A DNA stretch of 64,000 nucleotides from JARKPK01 sp964631235 (GCA_964631235.1 CAZVZX010000001.1:62001-126000), one strand, 5' to 3'; positions 44,472 through 54,593 are shown, counted from the first letter of the stretch. Notes: a model not told the origin generated them from the sequence alone. Program-made: numbers and translations.

Positions 44472-45113
44472 ATGCCAAGCGGAACACTCACAGCAGCCGC
44501 GTTGCGGGTGATCAAGTTGTTGGTCGGCAATCGGCCGCAAACCGTTGCCGAACTGATGCAAGCCACGGGAGTCACGCGAACGGCAGTTACCGAACAGCTC
44601 AACGAGCTGGTGGCGGCCGGATTCGTGGAACGCTCTGTCGAACGATTGCCGGGCCGCGGCCGGCCGCGACATCTGTTCGCCGCCACCGAAGCGGCCATGG
44701 TCTTGCTGTTCGCAGCCAACCAACGAATCATCATCCCGGCAATCTGGTCGGCGGTGCGCGAGGCCGGTGGCGAGGCACTCGTCCGTCGCGTGCTCGATCG
44801 CGTCACGGAGAAGCTGGTCGAACACTATTCCCGCCAGATCCGTGCGACTGATCCCGCCGAACGGCTTCGGCAGCTCGTCGATGTGTTGAATAAGGAAGGG
44901 GCATTGATCGACGTAATCGAGAATGAAGGCGAATTGCTGATCCACCGCCGCAGTTGCCCGTTTTACAACATTTCAGATGAAGATCTTGCCGTGTGCGGCG
45001 TTGACATCGGGCTGATGAGCCGTGTGGTCGGTTCGCCGGTGCGACGGGTCGCTTGCCGCCACGACGGCGATCCGTGTTGTACCTTCGCCCTGAGCGAGCA
45101 GAACGGCCGTTAG
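44472..45113 (+). CDS. SufR-like helix-turn-helix regulator with Fe-S-type cysteines
   Basis: A 213-residue DNA-binding protein. ATG 44472 is chosen over an upstream start because the HTH begins 10 residues later. Residues about 8-80 form a winged HTH (RVIKLLVGNRPQTVAELMQA then TGVTRTAVTEQLNELVAAGF). The C-terminal part has spaced cysteines: HRRSCPFYN, LAVCGVD and CRHDGDPCC, the pattern that binds a [4Fe-4S] cluster in SufR regulators of Fe-S assembly operons. No suf genes are nearby, so its targets lie elsewhere. Name is by analogy. Confidence 0.75.
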   Translation: MPSGTLTAAALRVIKLLVGNRPQTVAELMQATGVTRTAVTEQLNELVAAGFVERSVERLPGRGRPRHLFAATEAAMVLLFAANQRIIIPAIWSAVREAGGEALVRRVLDRVTEKLVEHYSRQIRATDPAERLRQLVDVLNKEGALIDVIENEGELLIHRRSCPFYNISDEDLAVCGVDIGLMSRVVGSPVRRVACRHDGDPCCTFALSEQNGR

Positions 45114-45302
45114 CGACGCGCTGCGAACGGCCGGCGACATGCTGCCGGCCGGATGCGGGCGACGGCCCGTGGGCAAGCTGCCAGTTCGATCGGCAAAGCA
45201 ATTTCAGGAGCGAACGGCGGCGAACGGCAAGAACAGTCGGCGAAAACCAGGGCCGGCCGTCGCCTTGCGGCCGTATCAGCGATTGAGCAAACGCACTGCA
45301 TC

Positions 45303-47777
45303 ATGACGGCCACCACTCCCGCTTCTGTCGATCGTCGCCCCGGGCGGCGCCGTCTCGCCCTAACGGCCGCGATTGGTGCGGTTGCAGTTGTCGCGGGCGG
45401 CTGGGTTGCGGCCGATTGGTGGTTCTGCCTGCCGGCCGATGCACAGGCCGAGTACGTCGGCGCCGAGCGATGTCGGCAGTGCCACGAGGCGGAAACGAAC
45501 GCCTGGCACGGCTCCGACCACCATCGCGCGATGGATCATGCCCGCGAGGACACCGTGCTCGGCGATTTCGCCGATGCGTCCGTGAAGCACTTCGATTTGG
45601 AGGCCCGTTTCTTCCGGCGCGACGGGCGATATTTCGTCCGCACGGACGGCCCCGACGGACAGATGGCCGACTTTCCCGTGGCCTTCGTTTTCGGCTGGTA
45701 TCCGCTTCAGCAATATCTGGTCGAGTTTCCCGGCGGGCGAATGCAGTGTTTGCCCTGGGCCTGGGATGTGCCGCGGAAACGCTGGTTCCATCTTTATCCG
45801 GGCGAGCCGATCCGCCATGAAGATCCGCTGCATTGGACCAAACCGATGCAGAACTGGAACTACATGTGCGCCGATTGCCACTCGACCAATCTGAAACGCG
45901 GATACGATCTCCAAACGAACAGCTATCGGACGACGTACTCCGAGATCAATGTCAGTTGCGAGACATGCCACGGCCCCGGCAGCCTGCACGCGCAGGTGGC
46001 CGAAAAGAAGTGGTTCTTCTGGGATCGGCACCGGGGCATGGCGTTGCCGAATCTCAAGTCGGCCGATCACCGCGTGGAAATCGAGACCTGCGCCCCGTGC
46101 CATGCGCGGCGCCGAGTTCTGGCCGACAGCTTTCGCCCGGGCGACAAATTCCTCGACTTCTACTTGCCCGAGTTGCTCGACGGCAGCGTTTATTACGCCG
46201 ACGGCCAAATCCTCGACGAGGTGTACGAGTACGGATCGTTCACTCAAAGCAAGATGTACCACAACCAGGTCCGCTGCTCGAACTGCCACGATCCGCACTC
46301 GCTGCACGTGAAGTATTCCGTTGCCGATCCGCAGACCGGCCGGCCGAAGGTCGTCGATAACCGCGTGTGCGGCCAATGCCACTTGCCGGCGAAGTACGAC
46401 ACGCCCGCCCACGATCATCATCCGCGGCGCGACCAACCCGGCGCCCTGTGCGTCGATTGTCACATGCCGGTAACGCATTACATGGTGGTCGATCCGCGGC
46501 GCGACCACAGCCTCCGCGTGCCCGACCCGCAGTTGACGATCGACTTGGGGATTCCTAATGCATGCAACCGTTGCCATCACGATCAGGCCAAGGGCGAAAC
46601 TGCCCAGTGGGCCCGAGACCTGCTCGTCCAGTGGTACGGCAGCTCGAAACGCCCGCAGCACTTCGCCTATGCCATCGAACTGGGTCGTCGCGGCGATCCC
46701 CGAGCCGAGCGACTGCTCGACGCCGTCACTCGGCGCACCGATCTGAGCGCGATGGTGCGGGCATCGGCCATCGCCTTGCTGGGCCAGTACCCGCAAGGCT
46801 GGGCGGCCGCCGTTCGCGGGCTGGAAGACGCGGAACCGCTGGTCCGTGCCGTATCCGCGCGGATGATGGAGGCGGCCGATCCGGGCGAGGCCCTGCGCCG
46901 GCTCACCCCGCTGGTCCGCGACCCGATTCGCGCCGTGCGGATCGAAGCGGCGCGCGTCTTGGCCGGCGCCGGCCCCGATGTGATGCGCGACGAAGACTAC
47001 AAGGCGTTGGTCCGCGCGTTGGCCGAGTACACAGCCGCTCAAGAAGTGGCTGCCGAACAGCCGGGCTCGCACCTCGGTTTGGCGTTGTTATACGAACGAC
47101 AGGGCAAGCTCGCGGAGGCCGAAGCCGCGTACCGCACCGCGCTGCGGCTCGATGCCGACTTCCTTCCGGCCCGAAACAATCTGGCCGTGCTGCTCAGCGC
47201 CACCGGCCGCAGCCCGCAGGCGGAGGAACTCCTGCGAGAAACAATGGACTTGGCGCGAAAACAACGCGCCCGGGCGGCAGAGGTTGCCGCCGAATTGCCT
47301 GCGGTCAAACAGCAGCGTGCCGAAACGACCGATGCCAGCCGTGCCGGCGAGTTGGACGTTCGCATCGCCGCATTGGAAATGCGAAACCGCGAGGCCCGCG
47401 AACTGGAGCACCTGATTGGCCAATTGCACTTTTCCCTGGGAATGTTGGCCGCGGAAAACCCTCAACGACTGGCCGAAGCGGAAAAAGAACTGGCCGCCGC
47501 CGCATCCTTGCTGCCGTTGCGTCCGCGGGTGCGGTACAACTGGGGCCTCGCGCTGAATCAACTCGGCCGCACCGCCGAGGCCGAGGAGCAGCTGAAGCAA
47601 GCCCTGGCATTGATGCCCGACGAGCCGGATTTCCTCTATGCGTTAGCAACGTTCTATGCCGAACACGGTCGTTGGCACGATGCCTTGCCCTACGCGGAAC
47701 AATTGGTGAGGCGGCGGCCCGACTGGCCCAACGCGAATCAGTTGCTCCAAGCCGTCCGGCGCGCGTCGCGCGAATAG
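45303..47777 (+). CDS. Membrane-anchored octahaem cytochrome c with HEAT and TPR repeats
   Basis: An 824-residue protein, N-anchored by a hydrophobic helix (about 22-42). Eight CXXCH haem-c sites lie between residue 57 and about 425: CRQCH, CADCH, CETCH, CAPCH, CSNCH, CGQCH, CVDCH, CNRCH. Several extra histidines can serve as distal ligands (HDHHPRRDQ). Next comes a HEAT-like region (about 430-560, RASAIALLGQYPQGWAAAVR) and then TPRs (about 580-810). The haem domain fits the cytochrome c554/c3-like group. The scaffold repeats suggest it assembles with partners outside the cytoplasm. The upstream gap has no ribosome site better than this ATG. It could pass electrons to or from an extracytoplasmic carrier; the direction is unknown. 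Confidence 0.88.
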   Translation: MTATTPASVDRRPGRRRLALTAAIGAVAVVAGGWVAADWWFCLPADAQAEYVGAERCRQCHEAETNAWHGSDHHRAMDHAREDTVLGDFADASVKHFDLEARFFRRDGRYFVRTDGPDGQMADFPVAFVFGWYPLQQYLVEFPGGRMQCLPWAWDVPRKRWFHLYPGEPIRHEDPLHWTKPMQNWNYMCADCHSTNLKRGYDLQTNSYRTTYSEINVSCETCHGPGSLHAQVAEKKWFFWDRHRGMALPNLKSADHRVEIETCAPCHARRRVLADSFRPGDKFLDFYLPELLDGSVYYADGQILDEVYEYGSFTQSKMYHNQVRCSNCHDPHSLHVKYSVADPQTGRPKVVDNRVCGQCHLPAKYDTPAHDHHPRRDQPGALCVDCHMPVTHYMVVDPRRDHSLRVPDPQLTIDLGIPNACNRCHHDQAKGETAQWARDLLVQWYGSSKRPQHFAYAIELGRRGDPRAERLLDAVTRRTDLSAMVRASAIALLGQYPQGWAAAVRGLEDAEPLVRAVSARMMEAADPGEALRRLTPLVRDPIRAVRIEAARVLAGAGPDVMRDEDYKALVRALAEYTAAQEVAAEQPGSHLGLALLYERQGKLAEAEAAYRTALRLDADFLPARNNLAVLLSATGRSPQAEELLRETMDLARKQRARAAEVAAELPAVKQQRAETTDASRAGELDVRIAALEMRNREARELEHLIGQLHFSLGMLAAENPQRLAEAEKELAAAASLLPLRPRVRYNWGLALNQLGRTAEAEEQLKQALALMPDEPDFLYALATFYAEHGRWHDALPYAEQLVRRRPDWPNANQLLQAVRRASRE

Positions 47778-47893
47778 CGCGTCGCCGAACTGCCGGCGCG
47801 TTCGACTTCGCCCTAGCGGTCGTTCGTCCGCACGATCATCGGTCGAAACAGATCGGAGCATGGCGGGGCTCGCGGCGGGCCGGGAGAACATAA

Positions 47894-49558
47894 ATGCCGG
47901 CGGACGCTCTGCCGAACCGGGCCGAACTCCTCTGCCGCATGAGCCGAACCGGATTGCACCCGATGCCGATGACTGTGTACCACTCGTCCGTTGCCTTTCC
48001 ATTGCCCCGGCCGAAGCGCACTGGCTGCGTCGCAGCGGCGCGAACGACAAGCACCGATGGCGTTCGCTTCCGCCGGTCGTTGATTCCAATGCTAGTCGTG
48101 CCGCTCGTCGTCGGACTGGTGCTCGGCGGCAACGGCCGCGTGAGGCGATGCGCCGCGGCTGAAGACGATGCGGCATCGGTCAGTGCCCGGGCTCTGTCGA
48201 AGGCCTTTCGCAAATCGGCAAAGGCGGTCATCCCGTCGGTGGTCAAGATCACAACCACGGCAGATCCCGCGGGAAACGGCCGGCATCGGCGGTTTCCCAA
48301 CCCGTTCGGCGGCGACCGTTTTGCCGTTCCTCCCGACGATGGTTCAGACGACTCGGATGACGGCCCACCCATGCCCGGGCTTGGTTCCGGCGTGATCATC
48401 GACGCCGGCGGCGCGATCCTGACGAACGAGCATGTGGTCAACGGCGCCGACCAAATTCTGGTGGAACTGGCCGACGGTCGCCAGTTCAAGGCCGTCGACG
48501 TCAAGATCGACGAGCAAAGCGACTTGGCGATCGTGCGCATCAAGGCCGACGGACCGCTGCCGGCGGCGAAACTCGGGGATTCCGACGCTTTGGACATCGG
48601 CGACTGGGTGCTGGCCATCGGCAATCCCTTCGACCTCGATTTGACGGTCAGTGCCGGCATCATCAGCAGCAAGGGCCGCGTGCTCCCATCAAGCCGGCGC
48701 GCCCATTTTCTGCAAACCGATGCGGCAATCAATCCGGGCAATTCGGGCGGGCCGCTCGTGAACCTCGACGGCGAGGTCGTGGGCATCAATACGGCCATCG
48801 CCTCCGCCAGCGGCGTGTACGAAGGCGTCGGTTTCGCCATCCCGTCGAACTTGGCTCGCTGGGTGGCCGACGAATTGATGACCCACGGCCGCGTCCGCCG
48901 CGCGTATCTCGGAGTGGCCATTGCCGAATTGGACGCTCGAACGGCCCGCCGGTTGGGCAGCGATGTTCGTCAAGGCGTGTTGATTTCCGATGTTTTCCCT
49001 AATTCGCCGGCCGCCAAGGCTCAGCTTCGAGCGGGCGACATCATCACCGCGTTTGCCGGTCGCAACGTAACACAGCCGCGCGAATTGCAAGAGCTGGTGG
49101 AACGGGCGGCCATCGACTCGACTCAAACGATTCGCATTTTGCGCGACGGCCGTCCCCGCGAACTGTCGATCACCGTCGAGGCGTTGCCCGAAGGTTTCGA
49201 CCGCCCGAGCCGCCGAAGAACGAACGACCTTGCCCCGGAACAGACTGAACCTGAAGCCGACTGGTGGTGCGAATCGCTTCAAATCGAGGTTTCCGAGTCC
49301 TTTCCCGATCCTCTCGAACAAGCGGAGGACACCGGGGTGACGATCACGCGCGTGGCGCCCGATGGGGCGGCAGCGGAAGTGGGGCTTCGCCCCGGCATGA
49401 GAATTCTGCGAGTCGGCACAGACTCGATCAACTCCATCGACGATCTGCGTTCGGCGCTGCGATCGGCGGCTAAGCGCAGCGGGCATCCTGACGAGGGCGT
49501 TCTGCTCATGGTTCACACCGGCGACGGCGTGCGCTTCGTTTGCCCGCGATTGCCGTAG
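47894..49558 (+). CDS. HtrA/DegP-type serine protease with two PDZ domains
   Basis: A 554-residue exported protease. ATG 47894 follows GGGAGA by 6 bases. The N-terminus is basic (to about 60) and then hydrophobic (SLIPMLVVPLVVGLVLGGNG), so it is a membrane anchor or late signal. The trypsin-like domain has the triad His180 (LTNEHVVNG), Asp210 (DLAIVRI) and Ser284 (NPGNSGGPLVN). PDZ1 follows at about 345-435 (RAYLGVAIAELDARTARRLG) and a second PDZ-like domain lies at about 460-550 (DTGVTITRVAPDGAAAEVGL). It should degrade or remodel misfolded envelope proteins. It lies 117 bp after the cytochrome, possibly the same transcript. Confidence 0.92.
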   Translation: MPADALPNRAELLCRMSRTGLHPMPMTVYHSSVAFPLPRPKRTGCVAAARTTSTDGVRFRRSLIPMLVVPLVVGLVLGGNGRVRRCAAAEDDAASVSARALSKAFRKSAKAVIPSVVKITTTADPAGNGRHRRFPNPFGGDRFAVPPDDGSDDSDDGPPMPGLGSGVIIDAGGAILTNEHVVNGADQILVELADGRQFKAVDVKIDEQSDLAIVRIKADGPLPAAKLGDSDALDIGDWVLAIGNPFDLDLTVSAGIISSKGRVLPSSRRAHFLQTDAAINPGNSGGPLVNLDGEVVGINTAIASASGVYEGVGFAIPSNLARWVADELMTHGRVRRAYLGVAIAELDARTARRLGSDVRQGVLISDVFPNSPAAKAQLRAGDIITAFAGRNVTQPRELQELVERAAIDSTQTIRILRDGRPRELSITVEALPEGFDRPSRRRTNDLAPEQTEPEADWWCESLQIEVSESFPDPLEQAEDTGVTITRVAPDGAAAEVGLRPGMRILRVGTDSINSIDDLRSALRSAAKRSGHPDEGVLLMVHTGDGVRFVCPRLP

Positions 49559-49865
49559 CTCGACCTCAAGGCGGCGGAATCGGCCGGCTTCCCCGCCGTT
49601 CGCATCCGTTTGAACCGCAGGGTGCGGCAATCAAGCCGGGCGATCGGGAGCTTCATCGCGGTTTTTCCTCGGGGCGCCGCGTCGCTGGCGCCGGTCGGGC
49701 CGTTCAACGGATGCCGCGGCGAGTCGCGCTTCGGTCAAGAAACGACCATCGCCGGCCGAGGGGGGATCAAGCCGGCGACAGTCTCGGGAGGAGCACACTT
49801 GCAATCAACGGAGCATTCAACGGCCCCGCCTCATGGCGGAATCACCCGCCACGATGCGGCCTCGT
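49559..49865. other. Intergenic region between convergent genes
   Basis: No gene, repeat copy or clear terminator seen between the protease and the secretin stop codons. Confidence 0.6.
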
Positions 49866-52800
49866 TTAGGTGCCCGTGTCGATGCCGAGCTTCTGTTCTT
49901 CCTCTTCTTGGATGATAATCCGCGGCGTAACCATCATCATCAGGCTTTGCGTTTCGCGGCCGATGCCCACGTTCTTGAACAACCGATTGACGAACGGCAC
50001 CTTGTTGAGGATCGGCACGCCGAACTCGTTGCGGCCTTCGCGGAGTCGCTTGATGCCGCCCAAGAGAACCGTTCCGCCGTCGGGCACGCTGACCGTGGTG
50101 GTCACCGTGACGTACGAGAAGGTGGGCAACTGCACCGCAGTGCCGCTTCGGGTGCGAGTGGTCGAATTCGCGTTGTTGTTCCGCCGGGTATCGTTCGGGT
50201 TGCCCGCGTTGACCCAACCTTCGGCCGAGCTGTCGGTCGTGGTCGTTTCCGTGCCGGTGAACTGGAATGTGTTGACCTCGCCGATCTTGCTGAAGAAGGG
50301 CACCACGGTCAACCGCACGAACCGGCGATCGTTGGAGACGACGGCCTGCACCGTCATGTGCGTGCCCTCGGAGAGGACGACAATCACCGGCTGCTGTGCG
50401 GCCGCGAAGTCGCCGACCACGGGAATCACGCTGATCACGAACGGCGTGGTCGAGCTGTCGGAGATGAACGCCTGCTGGCCGTTGAAGAGCGTGACCTTCG
50501 GGGCCTGCAAGATGTTGGTTCTGCGGTCGCCTTGGGCGGCATTGATGAAGAAGTAGGCTTCAATGTCGCTCAAGATGGCAAAGCCGATCTGAGCGCCGGC
50601 CGTCGGGTCGAAACCGCCGAACTGCGGCGCTGCCAGCGAGAAGCTGTTTTGCCGGAAGGGGATGTCGAGATCGGCGGCGAAAATGCCGGGATTCGACATG
50701 CCCACGGTCAGGTTCTTGCCCGAATCGGCGTCCACATTCACGTTGTCCACCGAGGGAATCTGACCGTTGCCTTGAACGGCGTTGAACTGCTGCACCCAGC
50801 CCTTGGCCGGATTGGAGTTGTCGTCGATGTTGAAGTCGAAATCGACGCCGATCCGTTCGAAGAAGTTGTCGTTGAGCGTGAGGAACCGCACCTCGATCGT
50901 CACCTGCAAGTCTTGCAGTCGCCGCAACTGTTCGAGCAGATCGACGATTTGCTCATGCACCGCCTGCGTTTGGCTGACGACGATGCTCAGGTTCGTTTCG
51001 AAGGGGGCGATCGAGCCCGGTCCGCCCACCGTGTCCCAGCTTTGCGGTGCGACGGTCGAGGTGATCAGATTGATCAAGCTGTCGAAGTCCGCCTGCGGTC
51101 CGCCGCCCATGCCGCCCGGGCCGGCCTGCGGCACGCCGCCATTGCCGGCAGCCGCGGCCATCGCCGGATTGCTCATTTGGGCCAAGACGGCCGGATTGAC
51201 CATGCCGCTGGCGGGTCGGCCGTCGCGGCTGGCTACCACGGCAATCGGGGCATTGTTCGCGCCCCAAGGCGAGGTGCCGTTGCCCATGGTGGCGTTGGCC
51301 ATCGCCTGTTTGTAGGCGCCGCCAAGGCCCATGTCGGGATTCGGAACGAAGTTCGGAATCGGCGTAACCAGGTCGGCCACATTGTAGCTCACCGTGTACA
51401 CCTGCCCGTCGCGCGCCTGCTGGCTGGTGATCATCAGCACTTCGTCTTTCACCACGTAGGTCAGGCTGATCGGCTCAAGGATCAGGTTCAGCACGCTCTT
51501 GAGCATGATGTCTTGCCGCACATCGATCGAAATGGGCATGTCGGTGGTGACGCCCTGCTCGGCCAACGCCCGCGGATCGAGGTGAATGTTCACGTCGGCC
51601 AGCTTGCCGAGGTGTTCAATCACTTTCGCCAACGGGGCGTTGGTGAACTGCACGGACACCGGGTTGCGCAGCTTCTTTTCAATCTCCAACTCGCGCTCGG
51701 TGCGGTGCCGGCGGTGTTCGGCCATGAGCTTGGCCCGACTCTTGGTCAGCTCGCGCCATTGCTTCACGTCGCCGAAGCTGAACGGATTTTTGTCGTCGAA
51801 GGGAATCGACGCTTCGTCCACGCGGCTCAAAGCGTTGACGAAACCGTTCTCTTTGTCGGCGGCGATCGCGCGATTGTTCATGAAGCGGCGAATCATCTTC
51901 GCCTGCGTTTGGACCTGTTGAGCCACGGGTTCGTTCGGTGCCAGTTCGTAGCATTTATTGGCCACCACTTCCGCTTCGGCGAATCGCTGCTCATCGACCA
52001 AGCGGTTGAATTCGTCGATCATTTCCGCCAGCTTCTTCTCCTTTTCGACGCGCACGGCCTGTTCGCGCTGCACGTCTTCGCGGACGGCGCGATTGCGCTC
52101 GTCCAGCTCGATCCGCGGACGGTTTTGCGCGAAGGCCTCCTTCATTTCCGTCAGGGCGCGCTCCACCCGCCGCGAAAGTTGCTCGCGTGACGCCGAGTCG
52201 AGCTGCGTTTCCGCAACCTTCGTCTTCAATTCCTCGATGGCCGCAATGGCGGCCTTCGGGTCCGTTTCGAAGAGCCGTCGGGCTTTGATTTCCGCGGCCC
52301 CGATTTCGGCCGCCACTTGACGGAACAAGATCGCCTGTTTCGCCGCAGCGTCGTCGGCCAACGAATGCGGACCGCCGGCCGCCGCCTGCTGTTTCGGCGA
52401 AAGCAATTGCAGCTTGTCTTGAAGCTGCTGCGCGGTAACCGGATCGAGTTCGTTCATGTAGGCCGCTGCTTGGCGGTAATAGTCGAACGCCCGCTCCACT
52501 TGGCCGGCCTTCTGGGCGGCCTCGCCGGCGCGAAGCAATTCCATCGCGCGGCCTTCCCGCGGCGCTTCGGCCGGGGGCGACGGCAAGCCGGGCGCTTGCG
52601 CCAGTTGATTGACCCGCGGATTGCCCGGCGGGCTGTAGGTTTGTTGACTGCTCGCGGGGACGTTCCGCGTGGTATCGGCCGCCGGATCGTACACCGCATG
52701 CGAAGCGGCATTCTCGCCGGCCGCAGCCCCTTGATGAGCCGCCGCCATCACGCCGCCGGCGTCGCGAAGTTTCGCGTGCCGAACTTCCAGCAGAATCAAG

Positions 52801-54068
52801 CCGGGACGCTCGCTTGCCGGATAGATGGCATCGGGAAGACCGAGCAATTCAGCCTGTTTGGCCAGCGTTTCCGCGCGTGCGTACTGCCCTGCTTGCAGCG
52901 CCTCGCGCGCTTGCCGGGCCAGGTCCTGTGCCCGACGCTGTACGTCGCCCTGCTGGCGAGCCGGATCGTTCGCTGCCGACGGGCCTGCTTGGGCGGAAGC
53001 AATCGCCGTGCCGGCTGCCGCCATCGCCACGCCGGCCGGAGCCGACTCGCCCGCCCGCGGCGATGCGCGTCGCGCCGCGGTGATTCTCGTCAGCAGATCT
53101 TGCGGCTTCGCCTCCAAAGGAGTGTAGGTCAATTGCTGCTTATCGGCCTGAACGGCCAACCGTTCCGCATCGTCGAGTTCGCCCAAACGAATCAACGCAT
53201 CGGCCTGCTCGAGCAACATGCGGGCGTACATCCGCCGCCAGCCTTCGCTATTGTTCTGCTGCTTCTTGACATCCTCGAACTTGCTGATGGCGGCTTCCAC
53301 CTTCTCCGGAGAATCGCCGAGGGGATCGTACTGCGCGTTGAGCGTTTTCGCCTGCTGCACTAAACTCTTCGCCCGATTCACGTCTCCGACGGCCAACGCC
53401 TTGCGCGACGCGCAGAGCAGTTTCTGGGCGTCGCCCGCAGCCCCGACAGCCGCCGGACTTGTGGGCATGCTGCCTGCCTGAGGATAAGGCCCCATCGGCG
53501 TTGAGACGCCGGGACGAGCCAGCTCGTTCGTGCCCGGAGCCGTCTCGGGCAAACGACCGAACGGCAGCGGCTTGCCCCGCGGATCCTCGGCGGGCAGCCC
53601 GCGAACCGGGTTACGATCGGCTGTCGGCATCGGCGTGCCCGACGCCGCCGAAGGCACAATCGAGCCGGTGACGCGGCCCATAAACGGGTCGTTCGTCGGG
53701 GTTGCCGGACGAGCGCCCGCCGGCACTGCCGACTGACTCGGCCGGGCCACGGCAGCTGTCTTTTTCTTCAGTTCCAAGTCGCGCCGTACGGCCTGCGGCG
53801 TTTCCCCGCGCGACAGAACCGAGTAGCTCACGCCGAGCGACTCCGCTTGCACCAGCAGCTTCTCTGCCGCCACGAGGTCGTCGGCAGCCAGTGCCTGCCG
53901 AGCACGCCGCAAGAGATCGTCGGCCTGTTGCCGCGCTTGCTCGGTTCGCTCAGCGACCGATGGCTCCGCCGACACCGCCCCGGCATTGCCGAGTGCGGCC
54001 AGCAAGGCCAGACAGCTTAGGGCGAAACCAGTCCACCCGTTCAGCAGTTGTTGGGTTGCTCTCAACAC
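49866..54068 (-). CDS. Giant secretin (GspD/PilQ family) with N-terminal helical repeats
   Basis: A 1400-residue outer-membrane channel protein. The start is GTG 54068 behind AAAGGAGAATC; an upstream ATG at 54176 lacks a signal. A signal peptide (GFALSCLALLAALGNAGAVSA) is followed by about five helical repeats to residue 570, such as ARQALAADDLVAAEKLLVQA, ASRKALAVGDVNRAKSLVQQ and AREALQAGQYARAETLAKQA. An STN/N0-like domain lies at about 800-880 (QFTNAPLAKVIEHLGKLADV). A Gly/Ala-rich insert and the N-domains come next, then the secretin core (about 1040-1390) with VPDGGTVLLGGIKRLREGRN and VPFVNRLFKNVGIGRE. Other type II or IV secretion genes are absent nearby. Typical secretins are about 650-800 residues. 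Confidence 0.9.
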   Translation of the reverse strand: MLRATQQLLNGWTGFALSCLALLAALGNAGAVSAEPSVAERTEQARQQADDLLRRARQALAADDLVAAEKLLVQAESLGVSYSVLSRGETPQAVRRDLELKKKTAAVARPSQSAVPAGARPATPTNDPFMGRVTGSIVPSAASGTPMPTADRNPVRGLPAEDPRGKPLPFGRLPETAPGTNELARPGVSTPMGPYPQAGSMPTSPAAVGAAGDAQKLLCASRKALAVGDVNRAKSLVQQAKTLNAQYDPLGDSPEKVEAAISKFEDVKKQQNNSEGWRRMYARMLLEQADALIRLGELDDAERLAVQADKQQLTYTPLEAKPQDLLTRITAARRASPRAGESAPAGVAMAAAGTAIASAQAGPSAANDPARQQGDVQRRAQDLARQAREALQAGQYARAETLAKQAELLGLPDAIYPASERPGLILLEVRHAKLRDAGGVMAAAHQGAAAGENAASHAVYDPAADTTRNVPASSQQTYSPPGNPRVNQLAQAPGLPSPPAEAPREGRAMELLRAGEAAQKAGQVERAFDYYRQAAAYMNELDPVTAQQLQDKLQLLSPKQQAAAGGPHSLADDAAAKQAILFRQVAAEIGAAEIKARRLFETDPKAAIAAIEELKTKVAETQLDSASREQLSRRVERALTEMKEAFAQNRPRIELDERNRAVREDVQREQAVRVEKEKKLAEMIDEFNRLVDEQRFAEAEVVANKCYELAPNEPVAQQVQTQAKMIRRFMNNRAIAADKENGFVNALSRVDEASIPFDDKNPFSFGDVKQWRELTKSRAKLMAEHRRHRTERELEIEKKLRNPVSVQFTNAPLAKVIEHLGKLADVNIHLDPRALAEQGVTTDMPISIDVRQDIMLKSVLNLILEPISLTYVVKDEVLMITSQQARDGQVYTVSYNVADLVTPIPNFVPNPDMGLGGAYKQAMANATMGNGTSPWGANNAPIAVVASRDGRPASGMVNPAVLAQMSNPAMAAAAGNGGVPQAGPGGMGGGPQADFDSLINLITSTVAPQSWDTVGGPGSIAPFETNLSIVVSQTQAVHEQIVDLLEQLRRLQDLQVTIEVRFLTLNDNFFERIGVDFDFNIDDNSNPAKGWVQQFNAVQGNGQIPSVDNVNVDADSGKNLTVGMSNPGIFAADLDIPFRQNSFSLAAPQFGGFDPTAGAQIGFAILSDIEAYFFINAAQGDRRTNILQAPKVTLFNGQQAFISDSSTTPFVISVIPVVGDFAAAQQPVIVVLSEGTHMTVQAVVSNDRRFVRLTVVPFFSKIGEVNTFQFTGTETTTTDSSAEGWVNAGNPNDTRRNNNANSTTRTRSGTAVQLPTFSYVTVTTTVSVPDGGTVLLGGIKRLREGRNEFGVPILNKVPFVNRLFKNVGIGRETQSLMMMVTPRIIIQEEEEQKLGIDTGT

Positions 54069-54310
54069 ACGATTCTCCTTTCGAGACTCGCAGCAGGACG
54101 TATGGCAATCAACATGGTCATGCACCGGCGCTGCCGTCCCAGTGACAGCAACGCCCGTGCGGGGTTGGTCGAACAATGATCTTCTCTTGCGTTGGTGCGT
54201 TTGCCGCCGAAGCGTTCCTTCCGGAATCGCACGGTTGCTCCCGCGTCAGGTCTTTCGGATTACGAGTTTTTCGGACAAGGTTTTTGAAGAATCTCTCGGA
54301 AGGGGCCGGA

Positions 54311-54339
54311 TATGTACCCAGACGCACCAAAAGCGTCAA
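54311..54339 (-). promoter_or_regulatory. Candidate promoter for the secretin gene
   Basis: On the minus strand TTGACG (54339-54334) and TACATA (54316-54311) are 17 bases apart. The -35 has five of six matches; the -10 has three. The leader would be about 240 nt. Confidence 0.4.
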
Positions 54340-54490
54340 GGCCAGTTCTGAAAAAACGGGAAATGGCCGCGTTTGCCCCAAGCCGCAAGTGCGTCCGCAA
54401 CCGTAATGCCGCCTGCCGGCCGAAGGCCCGGGTGATTCGAGCAAACCCTTGATCGGCAAAGCAGTTCGGCCGTCGCTCGATCGCCCGCCA

Positions 54491-54593
54491 AATGAAACCG
54501 TGAAGAATGGAAAGCGGTCTGAGCACAGGCTGCCCGCAATGGGCCGTACCGCCGCGCCGGCGTCCGCTTTCACAATTGTGTAGGACTATTCGC
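54491..54593 (+). repeat. Dispersed stem-loop repeat, copy K (forward)
   Basis: AATGAAACCGTGAAGAATGG then AAAGCGGTC, GCCCGCAATGGGCCGTACC, GCCGGCGTCCGCTTTCACAA and tail TGTGTAGGACTATTCGCC. The AATGAAACC opening matches copies B and C. Confidence 0.75.

Noticed and set aside
49833..52190. Open frame of 785 codons on the + strand opposite the secretin
   Set aside because: It lies antisense to a clear secretin domain; composition is His/Arg/Val-rich mirror coding with no signal, motif or ribosome site.
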